A stretch of DNA of 64,000 nucleotides. Source: Enhygromyxa salina (GTDB lineage Bacteria; Myxococcota_A; Polyangia; Nannocystales; Nannocystaceae). The notes under the pieces were generated by a model. The model did not search any database. It had not been told where the DNA came from and saw only the letters and a list, made by a program, of their open reading frames with translations. The stretch is taken from assembly GCF_002994615.1 (NCBI RefSeq), contig NZ_PVNK01000278.1, positions 1 to 64,000 of the forward strand, written 5' to 3'. Below are positions 7,905 through 17,664 of the stretch, one piece after another. Position numbers and translations under genes: made by a program. The stretch's first letter is position 1. Every line of letters starts with the position of its first letter.

Positions 7905-10900
7905 TCAGATCGTGGCGCCGAAGTAGGCCGCCTCGATCGCCTCGTTGCGCGCGGCCTCCTCGGCCTCGTCACCCTCGCCCGCGGGCCGACGCCCACGCCT
8001 GGCCTTGCGCGGCTTCAGGGGCTTCGACTTCAGCTTGATCTTGGCGCCGAACAGCCACATGTAGCGCTGCCCGTCCTCGTTGCCGCCGCCGAAGATCCAA
8101 AAGAGCGCGCGCCAGTGCAGGGCCGGCGGTTGGCCCTCGGCCTCGCGCCGCCAGGTGGCGAGCCCCGGGCCGATCAGGTGGCCGACCTTCTCGCTGGTCT
8201 CGCGCCGGGCGTAGACCAGCGGCAGCACCTGCGTGGCCGTGCCGCGGTCGTGGCGGCGGACGTCGTACCAGACGAAGCCGCCGATCGTGACGCGCCGCTT
8301 GGGGTTGTCGAAGTGCCACAGGACCGGGAACTGCACGGCGTTGTTGTGCTTCTGGTTGCGGTGCTGCACGAACAGCCCGGGGATCACCGCGGTCCAGGTC
8401 TCGCCCTTGGCGATGTTGTTGTCGCGGACGTACAGCGGCAGGAACCAGTGGAGGCGGCGCTGCTTGTAGCTGTCTTGGATGAAGAACAGCGGCGGGAGCA
8501 CGGCCGTGCTGACCTTGTGGGGCCGGCGGAACTGCCACACGAGCAGCGTCGACTGCCACCAGCCGCGGTCCTCGTTGTGGCGGGCGATGTACAGCGGCGG
8601 CAGGGCCCAGGTCGTGCTGATGTCCTTGTAGGGCTTGCCGTTGGCGCCCTTGCGGTAGCCCTTGTGGTAGGCGAACACCGGCCACACGAAGGTCGTGTGC
8701 TGCTCGTTGGTGACCTTGCGGTAGATGAGCGGCGCGTACCAGGCCAGCTCCTTGCCGGGCTTTTGCGCGACGCCGGCCAGGGGCGTGAACAGCTTGAAGC
8801 CCTCGGGGTCCTTGTCCCACCAGTACAGCGCCAGCGCCGAGTGGGTCTTGCGCCCGCGGCCGTCGCGTCCGTAGAAAAACAGCGGGAAGCTGCCCCACAG
8901 GGTGTAGCGATCGGCGGCGTCGTCCTCGGCCAGGAAGCCGCCCTTTTGATAGCGGAACAAGAGCGGCACGACGCCCGTGAAGCGGAAGTTCTTGTGCAGC
9001 CGGTGGATGTCGTAGAACAGCGGGATCGCGAGGCCGGCCTTGGTGAAGTCGTGCTTGCGGTGGACCCCGACCGCGAAGGGGAAGGCCATCCAGACCCGGC
9101 GGTTGTTGCCCTGGGCGCGGTCGAACCACAGCGGGAGCCCGACGGTCGTGCGCTGACGGGTGACCTTGTTCTCGAGGCTGACGATCAGCGGCGGCACGAC
9201 CAGGAGCCGGCGCTTGGGCGAGTCTTCCCAGTAGCTCAGCGGCCCGAGCCCGGTGATCAGCTTGTCGCGCGTGAGCCGGTGGTAGAAGGGGCCCGCGACG
9301 ATCGTGTGGGTGTGGCGGGTGCGGTCGCGCGAGTGGAAGAACAGGAGGCTGGCGTCGACGTCGACGCCGTCTTTTTGGCGCTGACCAAAGTACAGCGGGA
9401 CGATCGCGAGGTTGTTGCGGGGCTTGTCGCCGCGGACCCGCGCGCGCCAGATCAGCGGGGTCCAGATGTCGAGGTCGCGCTCGGCCCGGCGGTCGCGGAG
9501 GAACAGCGGGAACAGCGACGTGGTCGCGCCCGCGAGCTCGCCGTTCGCGTCGCGCCGGGTCTCGTGGTGGAGCAGCGGCAAGAGGCCGCCGCCGCGGCGG
9601 CTGAGCCCGTCTTCACGCTCCCCGGGCCCGCGCGAGAAGCCGTAGGCCAGGGTCGCCAACCAGGCGTTGCCCTCGGGCCGACGCAGCGCGCCGCCGAGCG
9701 GGCTCAGGTGCAGCGTTCGATCGCCGCGCTGGCGGCGGTAGTAGAGCGGGAACAGGACCGAGTCGCGCTGCTGCTCGACGACGCCGGGCTCCCCGAGGCC
9801 CTCGCCCGCGCTGGCCTGGCCCGCGAGCGTGACCTCGCGCTTGACGTCCCAGGCGATCAACCCGACCCCGAGCACTCGTGAGCTCGGCGTCTTGGTCCGC
9901 ACGAACAGCGGCCAGATCGTCTTTTGGGTCTGCTCTTGCTTGTCCTCGACGTGGCCGAACAACAGCCACGGGAGCACGGCGTAGCGATGGCGCTCGTCGT
10001 TGGCGGCGACGAACAGCGGCGGCATCCCGGCGCGGAAGCCCTGGGCACGCTTTTGAACGTAGAGCGGCGGGACCACCCAGGTGTTGTGGGTGTTGGCGGG
10101 GTCGCGGTCGCGGTAGTGCCAAAACAGCGGCGTCACGACCTGGTGGCTCTTGCTGCCCTCGCGCCCGGTGAAGGTCAGCAGCGGCGGGATGCCAAACCGG
10201 GCCCGGTCGTCGCCGCGGGTGCTGCGGTAGACGAGCGGCCCGACACCCCACGCGCTGCGGCGCGCGGCCGCGTCGAAGCTGCCGGTGTTGTTGGGATCGT
10301 TGTTGACGAAGCGCCAGGCCAGGCCGCCGAGCACGAACTGGCGGCTGCGCAGGGGCGTGTGGCTGACGAAGGTCAGCAGCGGCAGCGAGCCACCGCCGCC
10401 GCCGCGGGCCGACTCGCCGCGCGCGCGCCAGGCCGAGAACGCCAGCGTGTGGAGCGAGAAGTGCTCGGGGCCCGACTTCCACAGGGCCAGCGGGGCGAGC
10501 ACGCTGACCGAGGTCTTGGCCTGGCGATCGGCGAAGCGCCACCAGATCGGCGCGGCCCAGGAGATGTGCTGAGCGGGATCCTCGACCGCGCCGCCGAGCA
10601 GCGCGACCCAGGTCGTGCGGTCGCGGATGCGGTCGCGGTGACGCCAGACCAGCGGCGTGAAGGCCGACAGCTCGCGCTCGGGCCTGCGATCGTGAAAGCT
10701 CAGGGCCAGGGGCAGCGCCCACGCGTCGTGGCCCCGAGCCTTGTCCTTGCGCCGGATCCACGGGATCGTCCACAGCTCGGTGCGGTTGCCAAACTCGCGC
10801 CGTTGCCAGTGAAAGAAGGGCAGGAGGGTGCGGTGGGTCAGACCCTTGGTCAGGTTCTTGCCGCCGAAATAGAGCGGGCTGGCGTCGACCGTCTTGAGCC

Positions 10901-11843
10901 CGCGCTGGAAGCGAAAGAAGACCGGCGCGAACACGAAGTGCCGACGATCGTTGTCGATGTTGTCGTCGTCGAGGTTGCGGCTGCCGTACCAGGCCAAGAA
11001 GCCCGAGACCCCGAACACCTGATCGGGCGCCTTCTTGCGGTAGTGGAAGGGGAAGACGAACAGGTTCTTGACGTGGCGGTTGCCCCACCACCACACGAAG
11101 GGGAACTGTCCGAAGTTGAACTGCTCGCCGACGCGGCGGTAGCCCATCAGCAGCGGTATCGCGGCCCAGACCGTCTTGTGCTCCGAGAACCCGCCGAAGT
11201 AGAGGGCCAGCGGGTTCATCCATCGCTTCTTGCGCCGGTCCTTGGCGTAGTAGGCGATCGTGAAGCTCAGATCGAAGTGGGCGAGGGTCTCGGGGTGGCC
11301 GGGCTTGGGCTGGCGGTGGACGAAGAGCGGCGGCAGCGTGAGCGCGGTGGTCGTGTGGGTGTCGTACTCGCGCTCGAGCCAAAAGGGCGGGATCGTGCGC
11401 TTGCGTTGGAGCTTGGGGACGGCCAGCTCGAGATCTTCGATCTCCCCGCGGCCGCGCGGTTGCTCGAGCAGCTCGTCGTCGGGATCTTCGAGATCTTCGG
11501 GATCTTCGGGGTCGTCGAGATCTTCGAGATCTTCGGGGCTCTCGGTCTCGGCCTCGGTCTCGGCGCCCGGGCTGGGCTGGGTCGGCTTGACGGGGATCGT
11601 GGCCCCCGGTCCGCCCGCCGGCGCAGGGCTCGGCGGCCCCGCCAGCTCCGGGGCGAAGGGGACGCTCGGGCCGCCGATGCTCAGCGGCCCGCCGGCGCTC
11701 GACCGCCACGGGCGTTGGCCCGCGAGCGCCTCGCTCGGCAACGTGAACAGGGACACTAGCGTCAACGCCAGCGCGAGCAGCCCTCCTGAGGTACTGGGGG
11801 CCCGATCGCGGGCGTGGAGGTCGTTTCGGAGGCGCTGGCTCAT
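7905..11843 (-). CDS. exported 1312-residue protein of Pro/aromatic beta-type repeats, unknown family
   Basis: Starts at ATG 11843 with a signal peptide (LALALTLVSLFTLPSEALAG; cleavage near residue 42). A Pro-rich stretch and a strongly acidic Glu/Asp linker (built of repeated PEDLED/DDPED) follow to about residue 125. The remaining ~1150 residues contain at least 45 copies of a short motif, hydrophobic-Pro-(Leu/Phe/Val/Ile)-two aromatic or hydrophobic-x-basic, e.g. FPFHYRK, TPLFWHYRDRD, PPLYVQKR, WPLFVRT, VPLYFGQR, LPLYVRD. They are spaced ~20-35 residues apart and separated by charged turns. I see no cysteine in the mature part. The end is a basic then acidic tail. The pattern suggests a long beta-sheet structure in the periplasm or outer membrane; function unknown. 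It converges with the kinase at 6486-7865. Confidence 0.85.
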   Translation of the reverse strand: MSQRLRNDLHARDRAPSTSGGLLALALTLVSLFTLPSEALAGQRPWRSSAGGPLSIGGPSVPFAPELAGPPSPAPAGGPGATIPVKPTQPSPGAETEAETESPEDLEDLDDPEDPEDLEDPDDELLEQPRGRGEIEDLELAVPKLQRKRTIPPFWLEREYDTHTTTALTLPPLFVHRQPKPGHPETLAHFDLSFTIAYYAKDRRKKRWMNPLALYFGGFSEHKTVWAAIPLLMGYRRVGEQFNFGQFPFVWWWGNRHVKNLFVFPFHYRKKAPDQVFGVSGFLAWYGSRNLDDDNIDNDRRHFVFAPVFFRFQRGLKTVDASPLYFGGKNLTKGLTHRTLLPFFHWQRREFGNRTELWTIPWIRRKDKARGHDAWALPLALSFHDRRPERELSAFTPLVWRHRDRIRDRTTWVALLGGAVEDPAQHISWAAPIWWRFADRQAKTSVSVLAPLALWKSGPEHFSLHTLAFSAWRARGESARGGGGGSLPLLTFVSHTPLRSRQFVLGGLAWRFVNNDPNNTGSFDAAARRSAWGVGPLVYRSTRGDDRARFGIPPLLTFTGREGSKSHQVVTPLFWHYRDRDPANTHNTWVVPPLYVQKRAQGFRAGMPPLFVAANDERHRYAVLPWLLFGHVEDKQEQTQKTIWPLFVRTKTPSSRVLGVGLIAWDVKREVTLAGQASAGEGLGEPGVVEQQRDSVLFPLYYRRQRGDRTLHLSPLGGALRRPEGNAWLATLAYGFSRGPGEREDGLSRRGGGLLPLLHHETRRDANGELAGATTSLFPLFLRDRRAERDLDIWTPLIWRARVRGDKPRNNLAIVPLYFGQRQKDGVDVDASLLFFHSRDRTRHTHTIVAGPFYHRLTRDKLITGLGPLSYWEDSPKRRLLVVPPLIVSLENKVTRQRTTVGLPLWFDRAQGNNRRVWMAFPFAVGVHRKHDFTKAGLAIPLFYDIHRLHKNFRFTGVVPLLFRYQKGGFLAEDDAADRYTLWGSFPLFFYGRDGRGRKTHSALALYWWDKDPEGFKLFTPLAGVAQKPGKELAWYAPLIYRKVTNEQHTTFVWPVFAYHKGYRKGANGKPYKDISTTWALPPLYIARHNEDRGWWQSTLLVWQFRRPHKVSTAVLPPLFFIQDSYKQRRLHWFLPLYVRDNNIAKGETWTAVIPGLFVQHRNQKHNNAVQFPVLWHFDNPKRRVTIGGFVWYDVRRHDRGTATQVLPLVYARRETSEKVGHLIGPGLATWRREAEGQPPALHWRALFWIFGGGNEDGQRYMWLFGAKIKLKSKPLKPRKARRGRRPAGEGDEAEEAARNEAIEAAYFGATI

Positions 11844-12017
11844 CGAGATGCGGGCCGCTCGGGACAGCTTCGGGACGGACAGGCCGCACCAACGGGGATG
11901 TCGGTGTCGACCTTGCACGGCGGCAGTGGGCCAGCCGTGCGGGCTCGGCCGAAGTCGCGCGAGGGTATGCGAAGGTATCGGCCAGGACCAGCGCGGCGCG
12001 ACGGTTAGCGGGTCAGC

Positions 12018-12047
12018 GCAAAACACGCCACCCGTCCTGTAAAACAC
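12018..12047 (+). promoter_or_regulatory. paired 9-nt direct repeats upstream of the yceD promoter
   Basis: GCAAAACAC (12018-12026) and GTAAAACAC (12039-12047) start exactly 21 bp apart, two helical turns, and end one base before the -35 box. This is the geometry of a transcription-factor site for the following operon. Confidence 0.45.
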
Positions 12048-12048
12048 C

Positions 12049-12077
12049 TTGTCGGGACCGGGCCCCTGTACTAGAGA
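12049..12077 (+). promoter_or_regulatory. candidate sigma-70 promoter of the yceD-rpmF-plsX-fab operon
   Basis: TTGTCG (12049-12054), 17-bp spacer, TAGAGA (12072-12077), 11 nt before the yceD start codon. The -10 resembles the TAGAGT found in the promoter of the HU gene at 24257. Confidence 0.5.
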
Positions 12078-12088
12078 AATCCGTTCGA

Positions 12089-12793
12089 ATGGTTCCGCCC
12101 AAGCGCCAGCCAAACGCCAAGGAGAGCGCGTCCCCCGAGCCGCGCTCCGTCGACGCGCTGCGTGTAGATCTCGACCAACTCGAGCTCGGCAGCCAGCCCT
12201 TGGTCGCCGGGTTGTCCCAGGCATGGGTCGCGGAGATCTTGTCCGAGACCGACGCGATCGCCGACGGCGATGGGGCGGTGAGCCTCGAGCTCACGGTCCA
12301 GGCCGATCGGACCGTGCTGGTCCGCGGCAGCCTTCAGCTCAGCTACACCGTCCCGTGCGCCCGCTGCCTCGAGCCCGCGCTCGTCGACGTCGGCGTCGAA
12401 ACCGGCGAGCTGTGCGTGACCTTCATCCCCGCGGATCGGCTGCGCAGCTGGGCAGAATTCAGCGGCGCGCCCGAAGACGAGGACGAGATCGAGCCGCTCG
12501 ACGCGTCCGAGCTCGACGAGATCGGCTACGAGGGCTCGATCGTGGATCTCCGCGCGTTCTTGGCCGAGCAGATCCTCCTGGCCTATCCGATGCGCGCGCT
12601 CTGCAGCCGCGGCGAGGCCTGTCTGGGCCTGTGCATGCGCTGCGGCACCAACCTCAATCTGGCTGAGACCGCGCCAGATAGCTGCCCTGGCTGCGGTCTG
12701 GCCCTGAGCGCGAACGCCAGCGCCGCCGACGAAGCCGCCGATTCACCCTGGAAGCAGGCCCTGGCCAAGGTCAAGGCTGACGATCTGTCGTGA
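12089..12793 (+). CDS. yceD: YceD/DUF177 family protein (23S rRNA accumulation protein family)
   Basis: 234 residues. The DUF177 core has [14 protein letters not shown], the acidic [21 protein letters not shown] and the C-terminal segment [27 protein letters not shown] with paired cysteines, extended by CPGCG that probably completes a zinc knuckle. The family nearly always precedes rpmF, as here, and in E. coli and plants is linked to 23S rRNA accumulation. The last codons overlap a GTG that could extend rpmF, but the true rpmF start lies further down. First gene of the operon that runs into fatty acid synthesis. Confidence 0.85.
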   Translation: MVPPKRQPNAKESASPEPRSVDALRVDLDQLELGSQPLVAGLSQAWVAEILSETDAIADGDGAVSLELTVQADRTVLVRGSLQLSYTVPCARCLEPALVDVGVETGELCVTFIPADRLRSWAEFSGAPEDEDEIEPLDASELDEIGYEGSIVDLRAFLAEQILLAYPMRALCSRGEACLGLCMRCGTNLNLAETAPDSCPGCGLALSANASAADEAADSPWKQALAKVKADDLS

Positions 12794-12867
12794 GCCAACT
12801 CCGGCTCCTCGCTCTTCCATCTTTCGCCCAAACCCTCCACACTCCCGCTCCCACTGGACCCGACGTC

Positions 12868-13053
12868 ATGGCCGTACCGAAGAAGCGCAAGTCCAAGTCC
12901 CGTCGCGACATGCGTCGGGCGAACCACGATCGCCGGACCGCTCCGGCCCTCTCGCCGTGCCCCAACTGCGAAGAGTTGATGCTCAGCCACCGCGTGTGCC
13001 CGGCCTGCGGCTTTTACAAGGGCCGCGAGGTCGTCGCGGTCGAGCGCGACTGA
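12868..13053 (+). CDS. rpmF: 50S ribosomal protein L32
   Basis: 61 residues beginning [19 protein letters not shown], the canonical L32 start, which fixes ATG 12868. It keeps the zinc-binding cysteines in PCPNCEE and [13 protein letters not shown]. Gene order yceD-rpmF-plsX is the classic bacterial arrangement coupling ribosome and lipid synthesis. Confidence 0.95.
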   Translation: MAVPKKRKSKSRRDMRRANHDRRTAPALSPCPNCEELMLSHRVCPACGFYKGREVVAVERD

Positions 13054-13070
13054 GGCCGTCGCTCCGCCCC

Positions 13071-13088
13071 GGCGGAGCTGGCTGCGGC
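13071..13088 (+). terminator. GC hairpin between rpmF and plsX (possible attenuator)
   Basis: Perfect 7-bp stem GCTCCGC/GCGGAGC with 4-nt loop, 17 nt after the rpmF stop. There is no U-tract, so partial termination or mRNA protection rather than full termination is likely. Confidence 0.35.
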
Positions 13089-13113
13089 CCTGGGCTCCTG
13101 ACTCACAGGCGAC

Positions 13114-14208
13114 ATGGTCGTGATGAGTGAGGGGCGCAGGCTGAAGGTCGCGCTCGACGCCTTTGGATCGGACCGACGGCCCGATCCGGAGGTCGAGGCC
13201 GCGCTGCTCGCCGCGAAAGATGGGCTCGCGCTCGAGCTCGTTGGCGACCGCGCCGTACTCGACGCCAAGCTCGCCGAGCGCGGCTCGGATCGCGCCGGGC
13301 TCGAGATCGTCCACGCGCCGTCGCAGATCTCCATGGACGCGAGCGCCGCCCGGGCGGTGCGCGCTCAACCAGACGCGTCGCTGTGCGTCGCGGTCGATCG
13401 GCTCGCCGCCCGCGAGGTCGACGCCGTCGTGTCGGCCGGCAATTCGGGAGCGCTGCTCGCCGCGGCCTTGTTGCGTCTGGGCCGCTGCGTCGGCCTCGAT
13501 CGTCCGGCGATCGCGACGAGCCTTCCCCGGGCGGATCAGCTCGACGATCCCGCCGGGCGGACGGTGCTCCTCGACGCCGGCGCCAACGTCGAGTGCAAGG
13601 TCCTCAATTTGGTGCAGTTCGCCGTGGTCGGCGCGGCCTACTCGCGCATCGAGTACGGCGTCGCCCGTCCGCGGGTCGCCGTGTTGGCCAACGGCAGGGA
13701 GTCTGTAAAAGGGACCGCGCTGACCCGCGGGGCCCACGGGATCTTGTCGGGGCACCCGTCGGATTCCTTCGAGTTCGTCGGCTACGTCGAGCCGAACGAG
13801 CTGTTCTCGGCGAGGTGTGACGTCGCAGTGACCGACGGCTGGACCGGCAACGTCGCGCTCAAGCTCGCCGAGGGCGCGATGGCGGCGTGGCCCCGGATGC
13901 TCCGCGCTGCGCTCGCCGAGATCGGATCCAAGGCGCCAGACACCGAGGGTGAAGCCGCGATCGCAGCTGCGATCGACGCTGGGCTGCAACTCGTTGCGCG
14001 CCACCTCGACCCGGAGGCTCACGGTGGCGCGCCGCTGCTCGGGGTCGACGGCGCCGTCATGATTTGCCACGGTGCCGCCGGGCCCCGAGCGATCCTCAAC
14101 GCCGTGATCGCTGCCCGCCGCTTCGCCGAGCGCGGCTTGACCGAGGCGATCGGCGACGCGCTCGAGGACCACACCGAGCTGTTCGAGCTCGCCCGCAAAC
14201 TCCCCTAG
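13114..14208 (+). CDS. plsX: phosphate acyltransferase PlsX
   Basis: Makes acyl-phosphate from acyl-ACP for phospholipid synthesis. 364 residues. Family blocks: VALDAFGSDRRP (usually DAMGGDxAP, so divergent), DAVVSAGNSGALLAAALL, VLLDAGANVEC, RESVKGTALTRGAH, FVGYVEPNELF, VTDGWTGNVALKLAEG and GGAPLLGVDGAVMICHG. ATG 13123 (MSEGRRLK) is an equally plausible start. fabD follows after only 4 nt; the fabH usually found between them is absent. Confidence 0.9.
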   Translation: MVVMSEGRRLKVALDAFGSDRRPDPEVEAALLAAKDGLALELVGDRAVLDAKLAERGSDRAGLEIVHAPSQISMDASAARAVRAQPDASLCVAVDRLAAREVDAVVSAGNSGALLAAALLRLGRCVGLDRPAIATSLPRADQLDDPAGRTVLLDAGANVECKVLNLVQFAVVGAAYSRIEYGVARPRVAVLANGRESVKGTALTRGAHGILSGHPSDSFEFVGYVEPNELFSARCDVAVTDGWTGNVALKLAEGAMAAWPRMLRAALAEIGSKAPDTEGEAAIAAAIDAGLQLVARHLDPEAHGGAPLLGVDGAVMICHGAAGPRAILNAVIAARRFAERGLTEAIGDALEDHTELFELARKLP

Positions 14209-14212
14209 ACCG

Positions 14213-15157
14213 ATGACTACCGAGCAAGTCGTGAGCACCACAGCCTTCATGTTCCCCGGACAAGGTACGCAGGCGCTGGGCATGGGCCGAGGGCTCGCGC
14301 GCGAGTACCCCGAGGCCCGCCTGGTCTTCGAAGAGGCCGACGAGGCCCTCGGTTCGTCGCTGTCGAAGCTGTGCTTCGAAGGGCCCGAGGACGAGCTGGC
14401 CCTGACCGCCAACACCCAGCCGGCGATCCTCACGACCTCGATCGCGGCCTTGCGAGTGCTCGAGGCGCGGACCGACCTCCGGCCGAAGGTCGCCCTCGGC
14501 CACAGCCTCGGCGAGATCTCGGCGCTGGTCGCCGTCGGCAGCGTGCGCTTTTGGACCGCCGTCCGGCTCGCGCGGCTGCGGGGCCAGGCCATGCAGGAAG
14601 CGGTGCCCGAGGGCGGGTCGATGGCCGCGATCATCGGCTTGTCCGTCGAGCAGGTCGAGGCCCTGTGCGAGGAAGCCAGCAGCGAGACCGAGATCGTCAG
14701 CCCCGCCAACTTGAACGGCGGCGGCCAGATCGTCGTCGCCGGTCACACCGACGCGGTCGAGCGCATCTCGGATCTGGCCCACGACGCCGAGGGCCGGGCG
14801 ATCACCCTCAAGGTCAGCGCGCCCTTTCACTGCGCGCTGATGCAGCCCGCCGCCGAGCGCCTCGCCGAGTGGCTCGACAAGGTCGACATCTCGCCGATGC
14901 GGGCGCCGGTGATCAGCTGCGTCGACGCCGAGCCGATGGCCTCGCCAGATCGGGTCCGCGGGCTGCTCGTGGCTCAAGTCACGAATCGCGTGCGGTGGGA
15001 GGAATCTGTGCGAAAGGCGTTGCACATGGGTTGCGAACGGGCGATCGAGCTCGGCAACGGCAAAGTCTTGCGCGGCCTCATGCGTCGCATCGACAAGGGC
15101 TTCAAAGTCTACAACCTCAGCGAGCCTGGGGATCTGGACAAGCTGCCCAAGGACTGA
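14213..15157 (+). CDS. fabD: malonyl-CoA:ACP transacylase
   Basis: Loads malonyl groups onto ACP for fatty acid elongation. 314 residues. Signatures are [13 protein letters not shown], the nucleophile elbow [12 protein letters not shown] (active Ser), [13 protein letters not shown] with the substrate Arg, the catalytic His in [10 protein letters not shown], and [15 protein letters not shown]. It starts 4 nt after plsX and lies upstream of fabG-acpP-fabF. Confidence 0.95.
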   Translation: MTTEQVVSTTAFMFPGQGTQALGMGRGLAREYPEARLVFEEADEALGSSLSKLCFEGPEDELALTANTQPAILTTSIAALRVLEARTDLRPKVALGHSLGEISALVAVGSVRFWTAVRLARLRGQAMQEAVPEGGSMAAIIGLSVEQVEALCEEASSETEIVSPANLNGGGQIVVAGHTDAVERISDLAHDAEGRAITLKVSAPFHCALMQPAAERLAEWLDKVDISPMRAPVISCVDAEPMASPDRVRGLLVAQVTNRVRWEESVRKALHMGCERAIELGNGKVLRGLMRRIDKGFKVYNLSEPGDLDKLPKD

Positions 15158-15207
15158 AGGACTGATCGGTGCGCTGGGCATGGATGTTCTCATCGGCATC
15201 TCGCTGC

Positions 15208-15244
15208 GCGCCTGGTAGGCGCCACAGTTCGTGAGCTTCGAAGC
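15208..15244. promoter_or_regulatory. two short palindromes between fabD and fabG
   Basis: GCGCCT-GGT-AGGCGC hairpin at 15208-15222 and perfect palindrome GCTTCGAAGC at 15235-15244. The 115-nt gap is the largest between plsX and fabF, so an internal promoter or regulator site for fabG is plausible. I see no strong -35/-10 pair. Confidence 0.3.
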
Positions 15245-15272
15245 GATCTAAACCCTGTCCAGCCATGCACCA

Positions 15273-16064
15273 ATGCGCTACACGTCGGGCCCTGTGACGG
15301 CTCTTCCGCCATCGCTAAGTCTCGCCGAGCGCGTCGCGCTGGTTACCGGTGCCTCGCGTGGCATCGGCCGGGCGATCGCCTCGACCCTGGCCGCTCGCGG
15401 TGCCGCGGTCGCGGTCAACTACGCCAACAGCGAGGCCGCCGCGAAGTCGCTGTGCGACGAGATCACGGCCGCTGGCGGCAAGGCGATCGCGGTCGGCTTC
15501 GACGTCGCCGATCAAGACGCGGTCGCGGCCGGCGTCAAGCGTGTCGTCGACGAGCTCGGCGGGCTCCACATCCTCGTCAACAACGCCGGCATCTCGATCG
15601 ACGGGCTGCTGCTGCGGGCCAAGGCCGAGGACCTTCGCCGGACCCTCGCGGTCAACCTCGAGGGCGCCTTCTTTTGCAGCAAGGCCGCCGCTCGCCACCT
15701 GCTCAAGGCCAGGGACGCCGGCCGGATCATCAACGTGTCGAGCGTCGTCGGCGAGACCGGCAACGGCGGCCAGTCGATGTACGCCTCGTCCAAGGCCGCG
15801 CTGATCGGCCTGAGCAAGTCGCTCGCGCTCGAGCTCGCCGGCCGCAAGGTCACGGTCAACGCCGTCGCCCCCGGCTTCATCGAGACCGAGATGACCGACG
15901 CGGCGCTGCAGGGCGACGCCCGCGAGCAGCTCCTGGCCAAGATCCCTCTGCGCCGGATCGGCGCCGCGAGCGAGGTCGCCGAGGCCGTCGCGTGGCTGGC
16001 CTCGCCGGCCGCCGCCTACGTCACCGGTGAGGTGCTCCGGGTCAACGGCGGCCTCTCAACCTGA
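15273..16064 (+). CDS. fabG: 3-oxoacyl-ACP reductase
   Basis: NADPH-dependent short-chain dehydrogenase reducing beta-ketoacyl-ACP. 263 residues. Contains cofactor loop VTGASRGIGRAIA, NNAG, the catalytic Ser in INVSSVVGE, Tyr and Lys in MYASSKAALIG, and PGFIETEMT. A GTG at 15294 (VTALPPS) would shorten it by seven residues and is a possible alternative start. Confidence 0.93.
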   Translation: MRYTSGPVTALPPSLSLAERVALVTGASRGIGRAIASTLAARGAAVAVNYANSEAAAKSLCDEITAAGGKAIAVGFDVADQDAVAAGVKRVVDELGGLHILVNNAGISIDGLLLRAKAEDLRRTLAVNLEGAFFCSKAAARHLLKARDAGRIINVSSVVGETGNGGQSMYASSKAALIGLSKSLALELAGRKVTVNAVAPGFIETEMTDAALQGDAREQLLAKIPLRRIGAASEVAEAVAWLASPAAAYVTGEVLRVNGGLST

Positions 16065-16119
16065 ATCCCTCAACTGACGAAGCAACCCAGACCTTCGACC
16101 ACCAAAAGCGAATCCAGAC

Positions 16120-16374
16120 ATGTCCGACGCAATCCTCGATAAAATCACCGGGATCATCGCCGAGCAGCTCGACGTCGAGAGCGACGCGGTCGCGCCCGAG
16201 AAGAGCTTCACGGACGACCTCGGCGCCGACTCACTGGCGATCGTCGAGCTGGTCCTCGCCCTCGAGGAAGAGTTCGGCATCAAGATCCCCGACGACCAGG
16301 TCGACAGCATCAAGACCGTCGGCGACGCGGTCAACTACATCAAGACGAACGCGGAAGCGGACTCGAGTAACTGA
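16120..16374 (+). CDS. acpP: acyl carrier protein
   Basis: 84 residues, acidic, four-helix ACP. The phosphopantetheine site is the Ser of [14 protein letters not shown]; ends [17 protein letters not shown]. It lies between fabG and fabF as in E. coli. Confidence 0.96.
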   Translation: MSDAILDKITGIIAEQLDVESDAVAPEKSFTDDLGADSLAIVELVLALEEEFGIKIPDDQVDSIKTVGDAVNYIKTNAEADSSN

Positions 16375-16407
16375 GCCCGCGAGGGCTCTGGTGCCCCTGA
16401 GGGCGCC

Positions 16408-17664
16408 GTGAAGAGGCGAAACGTGACAGAGCGCAAAGTAGCCGTCACCGGAACCGGAATGATCACGCCGCTGGGGCTCGACACCGAGCAGACCTGGGCG
16501 GGCGTGATCGCCGGTCGCAGTGGCGTTTCAGCGATCACCAAGTTCGACGCCAGCGAGATGCCGACGCAGATCGCTGCCGAGGTCCGGGGTTTCGAGCCGA
16601 CCAACTTCTTCTCCAAGAAGTACATCCGGCAGATGGACCCGTTCATCCAGTACGCGGTCGCGGCCTCGTACATGGCCCTCGAAGACGCCGGGATGCTCGA
16701 GGACAAGCCGCCGGCCGAGCGGACCGGCGTCTACGTCGGTTCGGGCCTCGGCGGCATCAACACGATCGAGCGCACCCACCTGTCGCTGCGCGAGAAGGGC
16801 TGGCGTCGCGGCATCAGCCCCTACTTCGTGCCCGCGCTGATCATCAACCTCGCCGGGGGCCAGATCTCGATCTTCCACGGCTTCAAGGGCCCGCTGATGA
16901 GCCACGTCTCGGCGTGCTCGACCTCGGCCCACTCGATCGGCGAGGCCTACCTCGCGATCAAGTACGGTCGCGCCGACGTCATGGTCGCCGGCGGGACCGA
17001 GTCGACGATCACCGCCTTGAGCCTCGGTGGCTTCGCCGCCGCCCGGGCCCTGAGCAAGCGCAACGACGAGCCGACCAAGGCCTCGCGTCCGTTCACCGCG
17101 AGCCGTGACGGCTTCGTGATGGGCGAGGGCTGCGGCCTCGTGATCCTCGAAGACATGGAGCGCGCCAAGGCCCGCGGGGCCAACATCATCGCCGAGCTCG
17201 TCGGCTACGCGGCCAACTCCGACGCCCACCACGTGACCGCGCCGAGCCCCACGGGCGAGGGCGCGCAGGTCTGCATGCGGCTCGCGCTCGAGGACGCGGG
17301 TGTCAGCGCCGACGCGGTCGGCTACATCAACGCCCACGGGACCTCGACCGCCGCCGACGCCGTCGAGACCCACGCGATTCGCCAGGTGTTCGGCGCCCAC
17401 GCGGACAAGCTCCAGGTCTCGTCGACCAAGTCGATGCTCGGCCACCTCCTCGGCTCGGCCGGTTCGGTCGAGGGCGCGCTGTGCTGCCTCGCGCTCGCGC
17501 GCGGCGTGCTGCCGCCGACGATCAACCTCGACGATCCCGACCCCGCCTGCGACCTGGACTACATCCCCCACGAGGCTCGGCGCCTCGAGGTCGAGTACGC
17601 GCTGTCCAACAGCTTCGGGTTTGGCGGTACCAACGCCTGCCTCCTGTTCAAGCGCGCACCCTGA
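16408..17664 (+). CDS. fabF: 3-oxoacyl-ACP synthase II (KAS II)
   Basis: Elongating condensing enzyme, 418 residues. The active Cys is in [15 protein letters not shown], the His residues in [13 protein letters not shown] and [18 protein letters not shown], and the C-terminal [15 protein letters not shown] is conserved. It starts at GTG 16408; GTG 16423 is an alternative. In the absence of fabH nearby this is the only condensing enzyme in the window. Confidence 0.95.
   Translation: MKRRNVTERKVAVTGTGMITPLGLDTEQTWAGVIAGRSGVSAITKFDASEMPTQIAAEVRGFEPTNFFSKKYIRQMDPFIQYAVAASYMALEDAGMLEDKPPAERTGVYVGSGLGGINTIERTHLSLREKGWRRGISPYFVPALIINLAGGQISIFHGFKGPLMSHVSACSTSAHSIGEAYLAIKYGRADVMVAGGTESTITALSLGGFAAARALSKRNDEPTKASRPFTASRDGFVMGEGCGLVILEDMERAKARGANIIAELVGYAANSDAHHVTAPSPTGEGAQVCMRLALEDAGVSADAVGYINAHGTSTAADAVETHAIRQVFGAHADKLQVSSTKSMLGHLLGSAGSVEGALCCLALARGVLPPTINLDDPDPACDLDYIPHEARRLEVEYALSNSFGFGGTNACLLFKRAP

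Noticed and set aside
11420-11545. GATCTTCGA/GGGATCTTCGG short repeats as a possible CRISPR or operator array
   Set aside because: They are in-frame codons of the acidic Glu-Asp-Leu linker of the giant repeat protein.
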